Positions 17,350 to 25,219 of a stretch of DNA of 64,000 nt are shown piece after piece. The notes beneath the pieces are model-generated. The model was not told the origin of the DNA. It worked only from the letters and a program-made list of their open reading frames with translations, and made no database searches. The position numbers and the translations under genes are program-made. The stretch's first letter is position 1; every line of letters begins with the position of its first letter. Source of the DNA: Bog-366 sp963722555 (lineage in GTDB: Bacteria > Acidobacteriota > Terriglobia > UBA7540); assembly GCA_963722555.1 (NCBI GenBank), contig CAVRNQ010000003.1, positions 620,001-684,000 of the forward strand, read 5' to 3'.

Positions 17350-18600
17350 TCATGCCGCCGCAGGCAGCGCCATATTCCCGACGATGGCGGCAGCAAACTC
17401 ACTGGTTTTCACCTTGACCGCCCCTTCCATCAAACGATGCAAGTCGTAGGTGACACACTTTTGGCGTATGGTCTCGCGGATACCCGCTGTGATAAGTTGC
17501 GAGACCTCCTTCCAGCCCATGTAATGGAACATCATCGAGCCGCAGAGAATGAGGCTCGAGGGATTCACCACGTCCTGCCCTGTGTATTTGGGGGCGGTCC
17601 CGTGGGTTGCCTCGAAGATGGCGTGCTCGTCGCCAATATTGGCGCTGGGCGCCATCCCCAATCCACCCACCTGTGCGGCGCAGGCGTCAGACAGGTAATC
17701 ACCATTGAGGTTCGGTGTGGCAATCACATCATATTCGTCGGGTCGCAGAAGTAGCTGCTGGAACATGGAGTCGGCGATGCGGTCCTTGATCAGAACCTTG
17801 CCCAGCGGAACCTCCGTGCCCACCTCTGTTTCCGTTACACAAGTACCGGAGAACTCCTCCTTCACGAGCTCATATCCCCAATCGCGGAAGGCGCCCTCCG
17901 TGAACTTCATGATGTTCCCCTTGTGGACGAGCGTCACACTGCGACGCCTATTTTCGAGGGCGTACTGAATGGCGCGCCGGATCAGCCGCTTGGAGCCTGT
18001 GACACTCATTGGTTTAATCCCGATCCCGGAATCGGCGCGAATCTTCTTTCCCATTTCCTGATTCAGAAAATCGATAACCTTCTTGGCATCGAGTGTCCCC
18101 TGTCGCCACTCGATGCCGGCGTAGACGTCTTCCGTGTTTTCGCGAAAGATGACCACGTTGAGCCGTTCCGGGTGCTGCATGGGCGAAGGAACGCCGGCAT
18201 AGTAACGCACAGGGCGCATGCACACGTAGAGATCGAGGAGTTGCCGCAAGGTGACATTCAAGCTTCGGATGCCGCCTCCCACGGGTGTCGTCAGCGGTCC
18301 TTTGATCGCGATATGGAACTTCCGGATTGCATCCAAGGTTCCCTGCGGCAGCCAGTTGTCGAACCGATTGTGGGCTTTCTCGCCCGCGAATACCTCGTAC
18401 CAAGCCACGCGCCGCCGCCCCCCATACGCCTGCTTGATTGCCGCGTCGAAAACGATACGCGCAGCCTTCCAAATGTCAGGCCCGGTACCATCGCCCTCAA
18501 TGAAGGGGATGATCGGGTTTTCAGGAACGTGGAACTTGCCGTCCTGCACTTGAATGGCTTGTCCATCCGCAGGAATGGGATTGTCGTTGTATGATTCCAT
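17350..18600 (-). CDS. icd: Isocitrate dehydrogenase (NADP-type)
   Basis: Converts isocitrate to 2-oxoglutarate and CO2, or the reverse. The 416-residue chain contains IPFIEGDGTGPDIW, the phosphate-site region KGPLTTPVGGGIRSLNVTLRQ, FRENTEDVYAGIEW, HKGNIMKFTEGAFRDWGY, TPNLNGDYLSDACAAQVGGLG and FEATHGTAPKYTGQD, all matching the homodimeric bacterial NADP-type enzyme. Start ATG at 18600 has GGAGGTGAGC directly upstream; the longer frame to 18645 lacks support. The 120-bp gap after gltA holds a GC hairpin. Confidence 0.94.
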   Translation of the reverse strand: MESYNDNPIPADGQAIQVQDGKFHVPENPIIPFIEGDGTGPDIWKAARIVFDAAIKQAYGGRRRVAWYEVFAGEKAHNRFDNWLPQGTLDAIRKFHIAIKGPLTTPVGGGIRSLNVTLRQLLDLYVCMRPVRYYAGVPSPMQHPERLNVVIFRENTEDVYAGIEWRQGTLDAKKVIDFLNQEMGKKIRADSGIGIKPMSVTGSKRLIRRAIQYALENRRRSVTLVHKGNIMKFTEGAFRDWGYELVKEEFSGTCVTETEVGTEVPLGKVLIKDRIADSMFQQLLLRPDEYDVIATPNLNGDYLSDACAAQVGGLGMAPSANIGDEHAIFEATHGTAPKYTGQDVVNPSSLILCGSMMFHYMGWKEVSQLITAGIRETIRQKCVTYDLHRLMEGAVKVKTSEFAAAIVGNMALPAAA

Positions 18601-18664
18601 GCTCACCTCCAGGAACGAACCTCCTTGCCGGCCTGAGCACGGCAAGAAGCGTCACTCACAGGCC

Positions 18665-18697
18665 GCCCCCCCGCGGACAATCCCGCGGAGGGGCTCG
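18665..18697. other. GC hairpin between gltA and icd
   Basis: CCCCCCGCGG, a five-base loop, then CCGCGGAGGGG makes a compact hairpin in the gltA-icd gap (read on either strand). No run of T follows on the minus-strand message, so attenuation or message protection is more likely than full termination. Confidence 0.4.
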
Positions 18698-18720
18698 TCA
18701 GGCCAAAATAGAGGTGCATC

Positions 18721-20034
18721 CTATGCCGCCGCAGGAAATTCTTTAACCCCGCGCTTTTCTATCGGGACGAAGTCTCGCTCGTCGTGACCGGTAAAGATCT
18801 GTCGCGGCCGCGCGATCTTCTGCTCGGGGTCGCATAGCATTTCCTGCCATTGCGCGAGCCATCCCGCCGTGCGGGGAATGGCGAACAGCACCGTAAACAT
18901 CGCCGGATTGAACCCCATCGCCTGATAGATGATGCCCGAATAGAAATCCACGTTGGGGTAGAGCTTGCGCTTGATGAAGTACTCGTCTTGCAGCGCGATC
19001 CGCTCGAGTTCCAGGGCGATGTCGAGCCTGCGGTTCCTGCCGGTGACCTCGAAGACTTGATCGGCCGCCCACTTGATGATCCGGGCGCGGGGGTCGTAAT
19101 TCTTGTATATCCGGTGACCGAAGCCCATCAGCTTGACCTGCCCGGCCTTCACGCGCTCGATGTAAGCGGGGATGTGATCCGTGGAGCCGATCTCATCGAG
19201 CATCTTCAGGACTTCTTCATTGGCGCCGCCGTGCAGTGGGCCGGAGAGCGCCGCGGCCGCCGCGGCCGTCGCCACAAACGGGTCCGCCTGCGAGCTGCCC
19301 ACTGCCCGCATGGCGTTGGCGCTGCAGTTTTGTTCATGATCGGCGTGCAGGATGAACAGGACATCGAGGGCGCGCGCCAGGACGCTGTTGGCCTGGTATT
19401 TGGGCTCGACCATCTTCCACAGCATGTTCATGAAATTCTCGGTGTAGCTGAGGTCGTTGTCGGGATAAACATACGGGTAACCGAGGCTGTGGCGGTACGT
19501 ATAGGCGGCGATCGTGGGGACCTTACCAATCAGGCGATAGATCTGAAGCTTGCGTACCTCCGGGTCGTGCACATTGCGGGCCTCCGGGTAAGTCGTGGAG
19601 AGCGCCGCCACGGTGCTGATGAACATGCCCATGGGATGCGCATCGTGACGAAAACCCTCCAGCAATTTCTTGGTGTTTTCGTGCAGCATGGTATGGAGAG
19701 TGATGTTGGTGACAAAATCTTTCAATTCCGCCGCGGTGGGCAGTTCGCCGTTCAGCACCAGATAGGCGACTTCAAGAAAGCTGCACTTCTCTGCCAGTTG
19801 GTCGATGGGATAGCCCCGATACCGCAGGATACCCTTATCGCCGTCGATGAACGTGATCGCGCTTTGGCACGACGCGGTATTCATGAACGCCGGATCATAA
19901 GTCATTAACCCAAAATCCTCGGGACCAGTTTTGATCTTCCGCAGATCCATGGCCCGAATAGTCCCGTTATGAATCGGAATTTCATAGGTCTTCTCGGTGC
20001 GTTTGTCTACAATACTCAGGACTTCGTTTTCCAT
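18721..20034 (-). CDS. gltA: Citrate synthase (type II-like, hexameric family)
   Basis: Condenses oxaloacetate and acetyl-CoA to citrate, or in reversed-oxidative cycles cleaves citrate. The 437-residue protein has GILRYRGYPIDQLAE, HADHEQNCSANAMR (first active-site His), SGPLHGGANEEVLKML (second His) and MGFGHRIYKNYDPRA with the catalytic region. The start at 20034 (MENEVLSIVDK) is backed by GGGAGG 8 bp upstream; the frame continues open to 20214 but that leader is not protein-like. It heads the gltA-icd-mdh-korDABC operon. Confidence 0.95.
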   Translation of the reverse strand: MENEVLSIVDKRTEKTYEIPIHNGTIRAMDLRKIKTGPEDFGLMTYDPAFMNTASCQSAITFIDGDKGILRYRGYPIDQLAEKCSFLEVAYLVLNGELPTAAELKDFVTNITLHTMLHENTKKLLEGFRHDAHPMGMFISTVAALSTTYPEARNVHDPEVRKLQIYRLIGKVPTIAAYTYRHSLGYPYVYPDNDLSYTENFMNMLWKMVEPKYQANSVLARALDVLFILHADHEQNCSANAMRAVGSSQADPFVATAAAAAALSGPLHGGANEEVLKMLDEIGSTDHIPAYIERVKAGQVKLMGFGHRIYKNYDPRARIIKWAADQVFEVTGRNRRLDIALELERIALQDEYFIKRKLYPNVDFYSGIIYQAMGFNPAMFTVLFAIPRTAGWLAQWQEMLCDPEQKIARPRQIFTGHDERDFVPIEKRGVKEFPAAA

Positions 20035-20114
20035 GACCTTTCCTCCCTTGTGAGACTGGTTTTCGACCGCCCACCCTGCATGCGAGCGAGCTTGCCGCAG
20101 GCGAGCGGCGTTCG

Positions 20115-20549
20115 CTAGAAAAGTGCATTTCTCCACGCCAGCGCCGCTTGTTGCGCGGACGGGACGTGGCATAGTTCGCTCCACACAGTCAATTCTGGAG
20201 AATGAGAATTGCATCCTCTCTGAGTGGCATGTCTCTCCAAATCACGCGCCTCAATTGCGCGAGAGAAAACTTTGTTAACGGAGGCTGGCTTAGGATCTGC
20301 TTTGCACGGAATCTCTTTGGGGAGCTGACAAGGTGGGACAGCTAGCGGAACATCAGGGAAGTGCTTCCTGTACACTTCCTCGCGGATGCGTTTCTGCCGT
20401 AATTTCTCCTTGGCAAGGAGCTCGTTTTTCTGTCGGAGGCAATGTTTAAGAACCCTGCTGGCGTGATCCGAGTTGACTTCTGAGGCGTTCAATTCGGCTC
20501 GGATGCCGATGGAACAAACCTCAAGCGCAATCAGTTTGTGGGGAGCCAT
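20115..20549 (-). CDS. Hypothetical protein, charged
   Basis: A 144-residue frame starting MAPHKLIALEVCSIG, with GGGGAG 10 bp before the ATG. The middle is rich in Lys/Arg/Glu and could form a helix (RQKNELLAKEKLRQKRIREE). I recognise no family and see no signal peptide or membrane segment. It lies 80 bp upstream of gltA on the same strand. It may be a real small regulator or a chance frame; codon use is not decisive. Confidence 0.3.
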   Translation of the reverse strand: MAPHKLIALEVCSIGIRAELNASEVNSDHASRVLKHCLRQKNELLAKEKLRQKRIREEVYRKHFPDVPLAVPPCQLPKEIPCKADPKPASVNKVFSRAIEARDLERHATQRGCNSHSPELTVWSELCHVPSAQQAALAWRNALF

Positions 20550-21341
20550 TTTCGTTCTCCCCGTCAGAGGCCCCGAAGAAGCACGTCTCACGTCGGAGCC
20601 ATCCGACACGCAGAATGTATCTCTTGACAAGCGGTGTCGTCAAGCTGTTTCTGCAGATGGAATTACATAAGGGATATACTGTCCCCCTGCAAATTTGGAG
20701 TGTGTGAGAAATGCGTTACAATATCTCCACACTGGAAGGAGGGCCTTTGTGCCTCTGCTTTCCGGGTGGCTTAGCGCAATCCAGGGAGGAAAGTCGACAC
20801 GTCGCCGACTGTCGAATAACCGGGCGAGGATCGTAGAGATGACTCACGCGGCCGAGCGGTTCCTCACGATCGCTAGAAACCCGGAGATGTTGGGTCCCAA
20901 CATTCGAAACCTTGCAACTGCCACGACAAGGTTCGAATGGTTATGGTCGAGGCACCGCGAGGCGGCAGTTCACTACTATGAGGCCGAGGAGGCCGGCCTC
21001 GTCACCCCCACCAATCTGATTGTTGCTGCGCAAATAAAGCCGCGAGGATCGTGGCCTTTGTCAACAAGGTCGCGCAGGCGTTGCTCGATACGTCGAAAAC
21101 TAACGGCGAGAGCACTGTTAACATGAGCGAGATGGCTTTCCGCATCTACGACGCGTGCGACGGCCGCGGCATCCATGCGCTCCCGGACTCCACACCACGC
21201 AAAGTATCCATCTGTGACACCGCCTGGAATCTGCTCTGGGAAGTCCTGCGGAGAAAGTGGCTATTGCGGGTAGAAGGGAACAAGAACATACAATGGGGAG
21301 AACTTGAAAGCTACCGAAAGACTTGGACAGTGAGGATCACC
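20550..21341. other. Gene-poor stretch before the first cNMP-fold gene
   Basis: About 790 bp without a recognisable product. A 143-codon + strand frame (20695-21126) includes THAAERFLTIARNPEMLG but matches nothing I know, and a longer frame runs into the cNMP gene from 21051. The gltA operon promoter is expected near 20550-20700; TTGACA-like and TATACT-like hexamers occur around 20625-20680 but no convincing pair can be fixed. Confidence 0.25.
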
Positions 21342-21797
21342 ATGGAAACACTTGAACCCATTCTGGCTGAGCATCCCCTTTTCAGTGGCATGGAACAGGA
21401 GCATCTCCAAATACTCGTCGGGTGTGCCCGCAACGTACGCTTCGAAAGCGAAGACGTGATCTTCCGTGAGGGCGAAAAAGCCAACGAGTTTTATCTTATT
21501 CGTACCGGAAAGGTGGCCTTGCAGCTATTTGCTGATCGACGTGGTCCCCTTACCATTCTGACCCTTGAGGAAGGTGACGTTCTAGGTTGGTCATGGCTCT
21601 CTCCCCCCTACCATTGGAAGTTTACGGCGCGCGCACTCGAGACCACACGTGCCATTTCCTTGGATGGGAAATGCATACGGGAGAAAGCCGAAACCGACCA
21701 TGACTTGGGTTACGAACTCCTGAAGCGGTTTGTTCATGTTATTGAGGAGCGGGTTCGGGCAACGAGCTTACAACTCCTGAATGTCTACGAGCGTTAA
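21342..21797 (+). CDS. Stand-alone cyclic-nucleotide-binding-fold protein, paralogue A
   Basis: A 151-residue protein made only of the cNMP-binding fold of Crp, with no helix-turn-helix. It begins METLEPILAEHPLFSGM, then VIFREGEKANEFYLIRTGKVAL. Where Crp has the cyclic-nucleotide phosphate cassette (FGE.AL...RxA), this has GWSWLSPPYHWKFTARA, so the conserved Glu is replaced and the ligand may differ. ATG 21342 has GAGG upstream in the same GAGGATCACCATG context as paralogue B. Two paralogues follow the hydrogenase operon, which suggests a role in hydrogenase assembly or control (inference). Confidence 0.85.
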   Translation: METLEPILAEHPLFSGMEQEHLQILVGCARNVRFESEDVIFREGEKANEFYLIRTGKVALQLFADRRGPLTILTLEEGDVLGWSWLSPPYHWKFTARALETTRAISLDGKCIREKAETDHDLGYELLKRFVHVIEERVRATSLQLLNVYER

Positions 21798-22039
21798 CCT
21801 TGAAGTCCACCTGAACTCGAAGAGGTTTGGAGAGCGTCAAAGCTTCAGGCTCTTCTGGCGCAGGAAATCGAAGCGTGCCTGTCGCCAAGATTCAATCCGC
21901 TCGGAAGACCCGCAACTCATCCCTCAGCCTTTCTCCTTGTCTGCCCGCGCGGCATGTAAGGATAAATCCTGGTTGTGGTCCTTCAATAGCCTGAGTTCAA
22001 CCGGGATCCCGGTCCTATCGAGGGAGACATGAGGACGGC

Positions 22040-22240
22040 GAGAGGGCCTTCGCCACAGCCTTGCGTAGCCCGCTTGCTCTCGGCGGTGCGTTTCTCTGAA
22101 ACCGGTCCTCATCGCTTTGGACCTCAACTGATCCTACCGGAGCAACACAATTGTTCCTTAACGGTGTGCTGACAAACTTCGATGAGGGACAATGGATTGA
22201 CAGCGCCTCGACGTTGGCAAACCGCATCAACGCACCGCAT
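22040..22240. repeat. Duplicated ~180-bp segment, copy 1
   Basis: This segment shares long blocks with 24340-24530, among them CCTTGCGTAGC, GTCCTCATCG, ACTCAACTGA-like, CCGGAGCA and GGTGTGCTGACAAAC, in the same order and spacing. Each copy lies next to a cNMP-fold gene, so a gene plus flank was probably duplicated and then diverged. Copy 1 has lost the small reading frame seen in copy 2. Confidence 0.7.
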
Positions 22241-22319
22241 GTGCGCCTCGAGGTGAGAGAGGCTGTTTTCTTGAGAGAAGGATCCGCTGCCTGAGCAGAG
22301 CTGGTGGCGGAAGGAGTGC

Positions 22320-22898
22320 TGTGGTACGCAGTTCACACCCGCCCGCGTCCCGGAGGCCTTGGCCCGGCAAGACTACCGCCGTATCTCGTCGCGAGTGTGG
22401 GCAGCGGGGTTTCGGTATTTGCCGGACGGGTGGGCTGGGCCGCGACGCTTCGTGCTGATCCGCCGAGCCGTTCCGGAAGAGCCTTCGGCGCAGTTGTATC
22501 TGTTGCAGATGGGCGGAAGCAGCTATCTCTTAGTGACCAACTTGGCGCTAAGGCCGCTGCGCCTATGGCGCTTCTACCACCAGCGCGCTGGCGCGGAATT
22601 GATTAGCCGCAAGTTGAAAGACGCCTATGCGTTGGGGGAGATTCTGGCCCAAGACTTCGCAGCCGACGAGGCGTTCTTCCAGATCGTCCTGCTGGCCTAC
22701 AACCTGCTGAATGGGTTCAAACCTTTCTGTCTTCCACCTCATCTGTGGTGGGCCACCTGCCAACGCCTACGCTTACGCCTGCGCTTGTTCCCTGTCTCGG
22801 CTCAATTGATACGTTCCCACAGGGTTCCGACTCTCCGACTCGCGCCGAGCTATGTGAGGACCTCCGATTTCTCGGAAACGTCACGACGCATTCGGTGA
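22320..22898 (+). pseudogene. Truncated IS1380-type transposase (C-terminal part)
   Basis: The frame reads PARVPEALARQDYRRISSR, then SSYLLVTNLALRPLRLWRFY, a segment with ISRKLKDAYALGEI and FFQIVLLAYNLLNGFKPF, then a basic tail. This matches the last ~170 residues of IS1380-family DDE transposases, including the region with the final acidic residue. The N-terminal two thirds and the terminal inverted repeats are missing, so it is a relic. It sits between cNMP paralogue A and paralogues B/C, and its arrival may have split the cluster. Confidence 0.75.
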
Positions 22899-23115
22899 AT
22901 GCGGCCACCGTTCCAAATCCCTGGGAGAGACACGCGGCGGCACAGTACCCAACGTGATCGGAACCCGGATACCATCGTCTTTCGCGCCGGATTCAGGTTA
23001 AACCGGCGTGCCCGGGGTCAACCACGGCGGAGTTTTCACTCCAGCTTAGTATTTGGTGGGAAAGAATCACAACTCATCAGGTTACTGATTTATCAAACGA
23101 TTGAGTTTTGATCAC

Positions 23116-23574
23116 TCACTGATCTTGGTAAACATTCAAGAGCTGTAGCCGCGTGGCCTCAAGGCGCTCCTCGACAACATGCGCAAATCGTTTCAGGAGC
23201 TCGTAACCCAGATCGTGGTCGCGTTCGGCTTTCTCCCGAAGACACTTTCCGTCCGCGGCAAACGCGCGAGTGGCCTCGATTGCTCGGGCGGAGAACTTCC
23301 AACGGTAAGGAGGAAAAAGCCACGACCACCCCAGGATTTCACCTTCGCTGAGGGTTAGGATAGTTAGGGGGCCACGTCGTTCGGAATGTATCCGCAGCGC
23401 CACCTTCCCTTCGCGGATCAAGTAAAAATGATTGGCCTCTTCGCCTTCCCGGAAAATGACGTTTCCGGCCTCGAAGCGTACGTTGGAAACGCAGCCGACG
23501 ACGGTCTCGATGTGCTGCGCGGGCATATCATGGAAAAACGGGTGCGCACTCAGAATGCCTTGCAGAGTTTGCAT
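23116..23574 (-). CDS. Stand-alone cyclic-nucleotide-binding-fold protein, paralogue B
   Basis: 152 residues, starting MQTLQGILSAHPFFHDM. Clear paralogue of A: same length, VIFREGEEANHFYLIREGKVAL, ILGWSWLFPPYRWKFSARA and HDLGYELLKRFAHVVEERL. The W-rich stretch replaces the canonical phosphate-binding cassette. No DNA-binding domain. GGAGGAGGATCACC precedes the ATG. It follows paralogue C by 243 bp and may be the last gene of the hydrogenase transcript. Confidence 0.87.
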   Translation of the reverse strand: MQTLQGILSAHPFFHDMPAQHIETVVGCVSNVRFEAGNVIFREGEEANHFYLIREGKVALRIHSERRGPLTILTLSEGEILGWSWLFPPYRWKFSARAIEATRAFAADGKCLREKAERDHDLGYELLKRFAHVVEERLEATRLQLLNVYQDQ

Positions 23575-23817
23575 GGTGATCCTCCTCCATCGATGGGATC
23601 AGATTGGGTTTTCGTTCTTCCTGCGACCCGAGCTTCAAGACTGCACTGGACTTTCGCTGGCGCGGGCCTCTCTCCGGCGGAGGCGCATGCTTTCCGCATC
23701 ACCTCACGCAGAGCCATTGGTTGTCGGGATCCTCTCCTGAATCCGCCCTCAACTTTGATCCTGTTGCGGCGTAACACGCCCGAACAGAATAGGCCTCCTT
23801 GTTATCCGAACTCGCTC

Positions 23818-24273
23818 CTATCCGACCGCCACAAGGTGTACTGAAAGTGCCTCCACACGGTTGTCGATGATCTGGGCAAATCGTTTCATGAGTTCAAACC
23901 CAAGATCGTGGTCTTCATCACATCTGGCCCGAAGGCTACCTCCGTCCAGGGAAATGGCCTGTGTGACACTGAGCGCTTTGGCAGTGAATTTCCAGCGGTA
24001 GGGTGGAAAGAGCCACGACCATCCGGTGAGGTCGCCCTCCTGGAGAGTCAGGAGAGTGAGGGGTTCGATTAGATAGGACACCAGTTGCAGTTCCACCCTG
24101 CCCGTCCGAATCAGATAAAAACGGTGAGCCGGTTCACCCTCTTCGAAGATCACCTCTCCAGGTTCGAACCGCACGACGGTTGCGCTCTCGACGATGGTTC
24201 GGAGATGTTGCGCCTTCATGCCCCTAAAGAACGGATGTTCGCCCAAAATCTTCTCTAAGGTTTCAGTCTCCAT
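23818..24273 (-). CDS. Stand-alone cyclic-nucleotide-binding-fold protein, paralogue C
   Basis: 151 residues, starting METETLEKILGEHPFFRGM, with VIFEEGEPAHRFYLIRTGRVEL, LTGWSWLFPPYRWKFTAKA and HDLGFELMKRFAQII. It is the most divergent of the three but keeps the W-rich motif exactly. AGGGGAGGAGACCC precedes the ATG. It lies downstream of hyfI on the same strand with one small ORF between, so co-transcription with the hydrogenase is plausible. Similar single-domain proteins are known to me beside other hydrogenase genes; the link is from memory and unproven. Confidence 0.87.
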   Translation of the reverse strand: METETLEKILGEHPFFRGMKAQHLRTIVESATVVRFEPGEVIFEEGEPAHRFYLIRTGRVELQLVSYLIEPLTLLTLQEGDLTGWSWLFPPYRWKFTAKALSVTQAISLDGGSLRARCDEDHDLGFELMKRFAQIIDNRVEALSVHLVAVG

Positions 24274-24291
24274 GGGTCTCCTCCCCTGAGT

Positions 24292-24390
24292 TTAGCCGAG
24301 ATACCGGACTACCAGTCTGATCGCCGGATACCTGAGAATGCTGAGAGACTCTTCGCAACAGACCTTGCGTAGCGCGTTTCTCATCGACAT
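24292..24390 (-). CDS. Small ORF of 32 codons between hyfI and a cNMP-fold gene
   Basis: The frame MSMRNALRKVCCEESLSILR... is preceded by GGAGG seven bases before the ATG and ends 18 bp before the next gene's ATG. It is basic and ends in a hydrophobic half. It lies inside the duplicated segment copy 2. It could be a small protein or a translational leader. Nothing in its sequence points to a function. Confidence 0.35.
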   Translation of the reverse strand: MSMRNALRKVCCEESLSILRYPAIRLVVRYLG

Positions 24391-24530
24391 CACGTTTCCT
24401 CCACAATCTGTCCTCATCGTTTTGGAACTCAACTGACCCTGCCGGAGCAGCGCATCTGTTCCTTGATGGTGTGCTGACAAACTCGCACGAGGTGCAGCGA
24501 CAGTGCCTCAGACCGCATCAATGAGGCTCT
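24340..24530. repeat. Duplicated ~180-bp segment, copy 2
   Basis: Partner of 22040-22240 with the same block order on the + strand (CCTTGCGTAGCGCGTTTCTC, CTGTCCTCATCG, GGTGTGCTGACAAAC, CCGCATCAA). The end overlaps the last codons of hyfI. The conserved parts may hold a promoter or operator for the cNMP genes, since each copy lies beside one. Confidence 0.65.
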
Positions 24531-25039
24531 TTGTAGACACACTTACCCGTGACGATGGATTTACCGCACGCCAGATCCTCGAGGGTCTCCTGATTGAGCT
24601 TTTCCTCGGCAACTTTCTTCGGCACCAACCCCAATGCAAGCGCCACCCCGTAAAGGATGGCTTCAGGTCGTGGCGGACACCCCGGGATGTAAAAATCAAC
24701 CGGAATTACCTTGTCTACACCTCCCAACACGTTATAGCTGTCGAACCAGCAGCCGCCTCCCGTCGCACAGGAGCCGATAGCGAACGTAAGCTTCGGATTT
24801 GGAACGGCTTCCACCAACCTCCTGAGCGCTGGCACAACTTGTCGTGTGACTGGGCCGCAAATCAAGAGGACGTCCGCGTGCCGGGGAGACCCCACAAGCT
24901 TGATCCCGAAACGCTCGGCGTCATAATAAGGAGTAAGAACATTGATGACTTCGATATCGCATCCGTTGCATGCTCCGGTGTTGGCGTGGTACACCCAGAG
25001 CGCTCTGCCAAACGCCTTTCTGCAAAGACGTTTCAACAT
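24518..25039 (-). CDS. hyfI: Group 4 [NiFe] hydrogenase small subunit, HyfI/HycG-like
   Basis: The 173-residue NuoB-like small subunit that holds the proximal 4Fe-4S cluster next to the NiFe site. Motifs: ANTGACNGCDIEVINVL, ICGPVTRQ, AIGSCATGGGCW and PGCPPRPEAILYG, giving the four cluster ligands. It is shorter than E. coli HyfI because the C-terminal extension is missing. GAGGTG lies just before the ATG at 25039. It is the last structural hydrogenase gene. Confidence 0.93.
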   Translation of the reverse strand: MLKRLCRKAFGRALWVYHANTGACNGCDIEVINVLTPYYDAERFGIKLVGSPRHADVLLICGPVTRQVVPALRRLVEAVPNPKLTFAIGSCATGGGCWFDSYNVLGGVDKVIPVDFYIPGCPPRPEAILYGVALALGLVPKKVAEEKLNQETLEDLACGKSIVTGKCVYKEPH

Positions 25040-25048
25040 GATGGCACC

Positions 25049-25180
25049 TCAGCCAAATGGATCAACCCTGACCGGTCGCCGGGCAGCAATTCGCAAGGTC
25101 GAGGCGAAGTGTGAAATACAAAACCCCCCGCGGCCCAAGACCTCCGCGATCGTCGAATAATTGTCCTTTGCATCCACCAT
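25049..25180 (-). CDS. Small ORF of 43 codons between hyfF and hyfI
   Basis: The 180-bp hyfF-hyfI gap is almost filled by a frame reading MVDAKDNYSTIAEVLGRGGF, then a basic, amphipathic tail ending RRPVRVDPFG. Its stop overlaps the hyfI ribosome site. The same frame is open back to the hyfF stop, adding the residues RDFIYRPFFVKYL. The tail resembles the membrane-hugging helices at the start of NuoI-like proteins, so a small accessory subunit is possible. No strong ribosome site is seen. Confidence 0.35.
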   Translation of the reverse strand: MVDAKDNYSTIAEVLGRGGFCISHFASTLRIAARRPVRVDPFG

Positions 25181-25219
25181 GAGGTATTTCACAAAGAACG
25201 GGCGATAGATAAAATCGCG

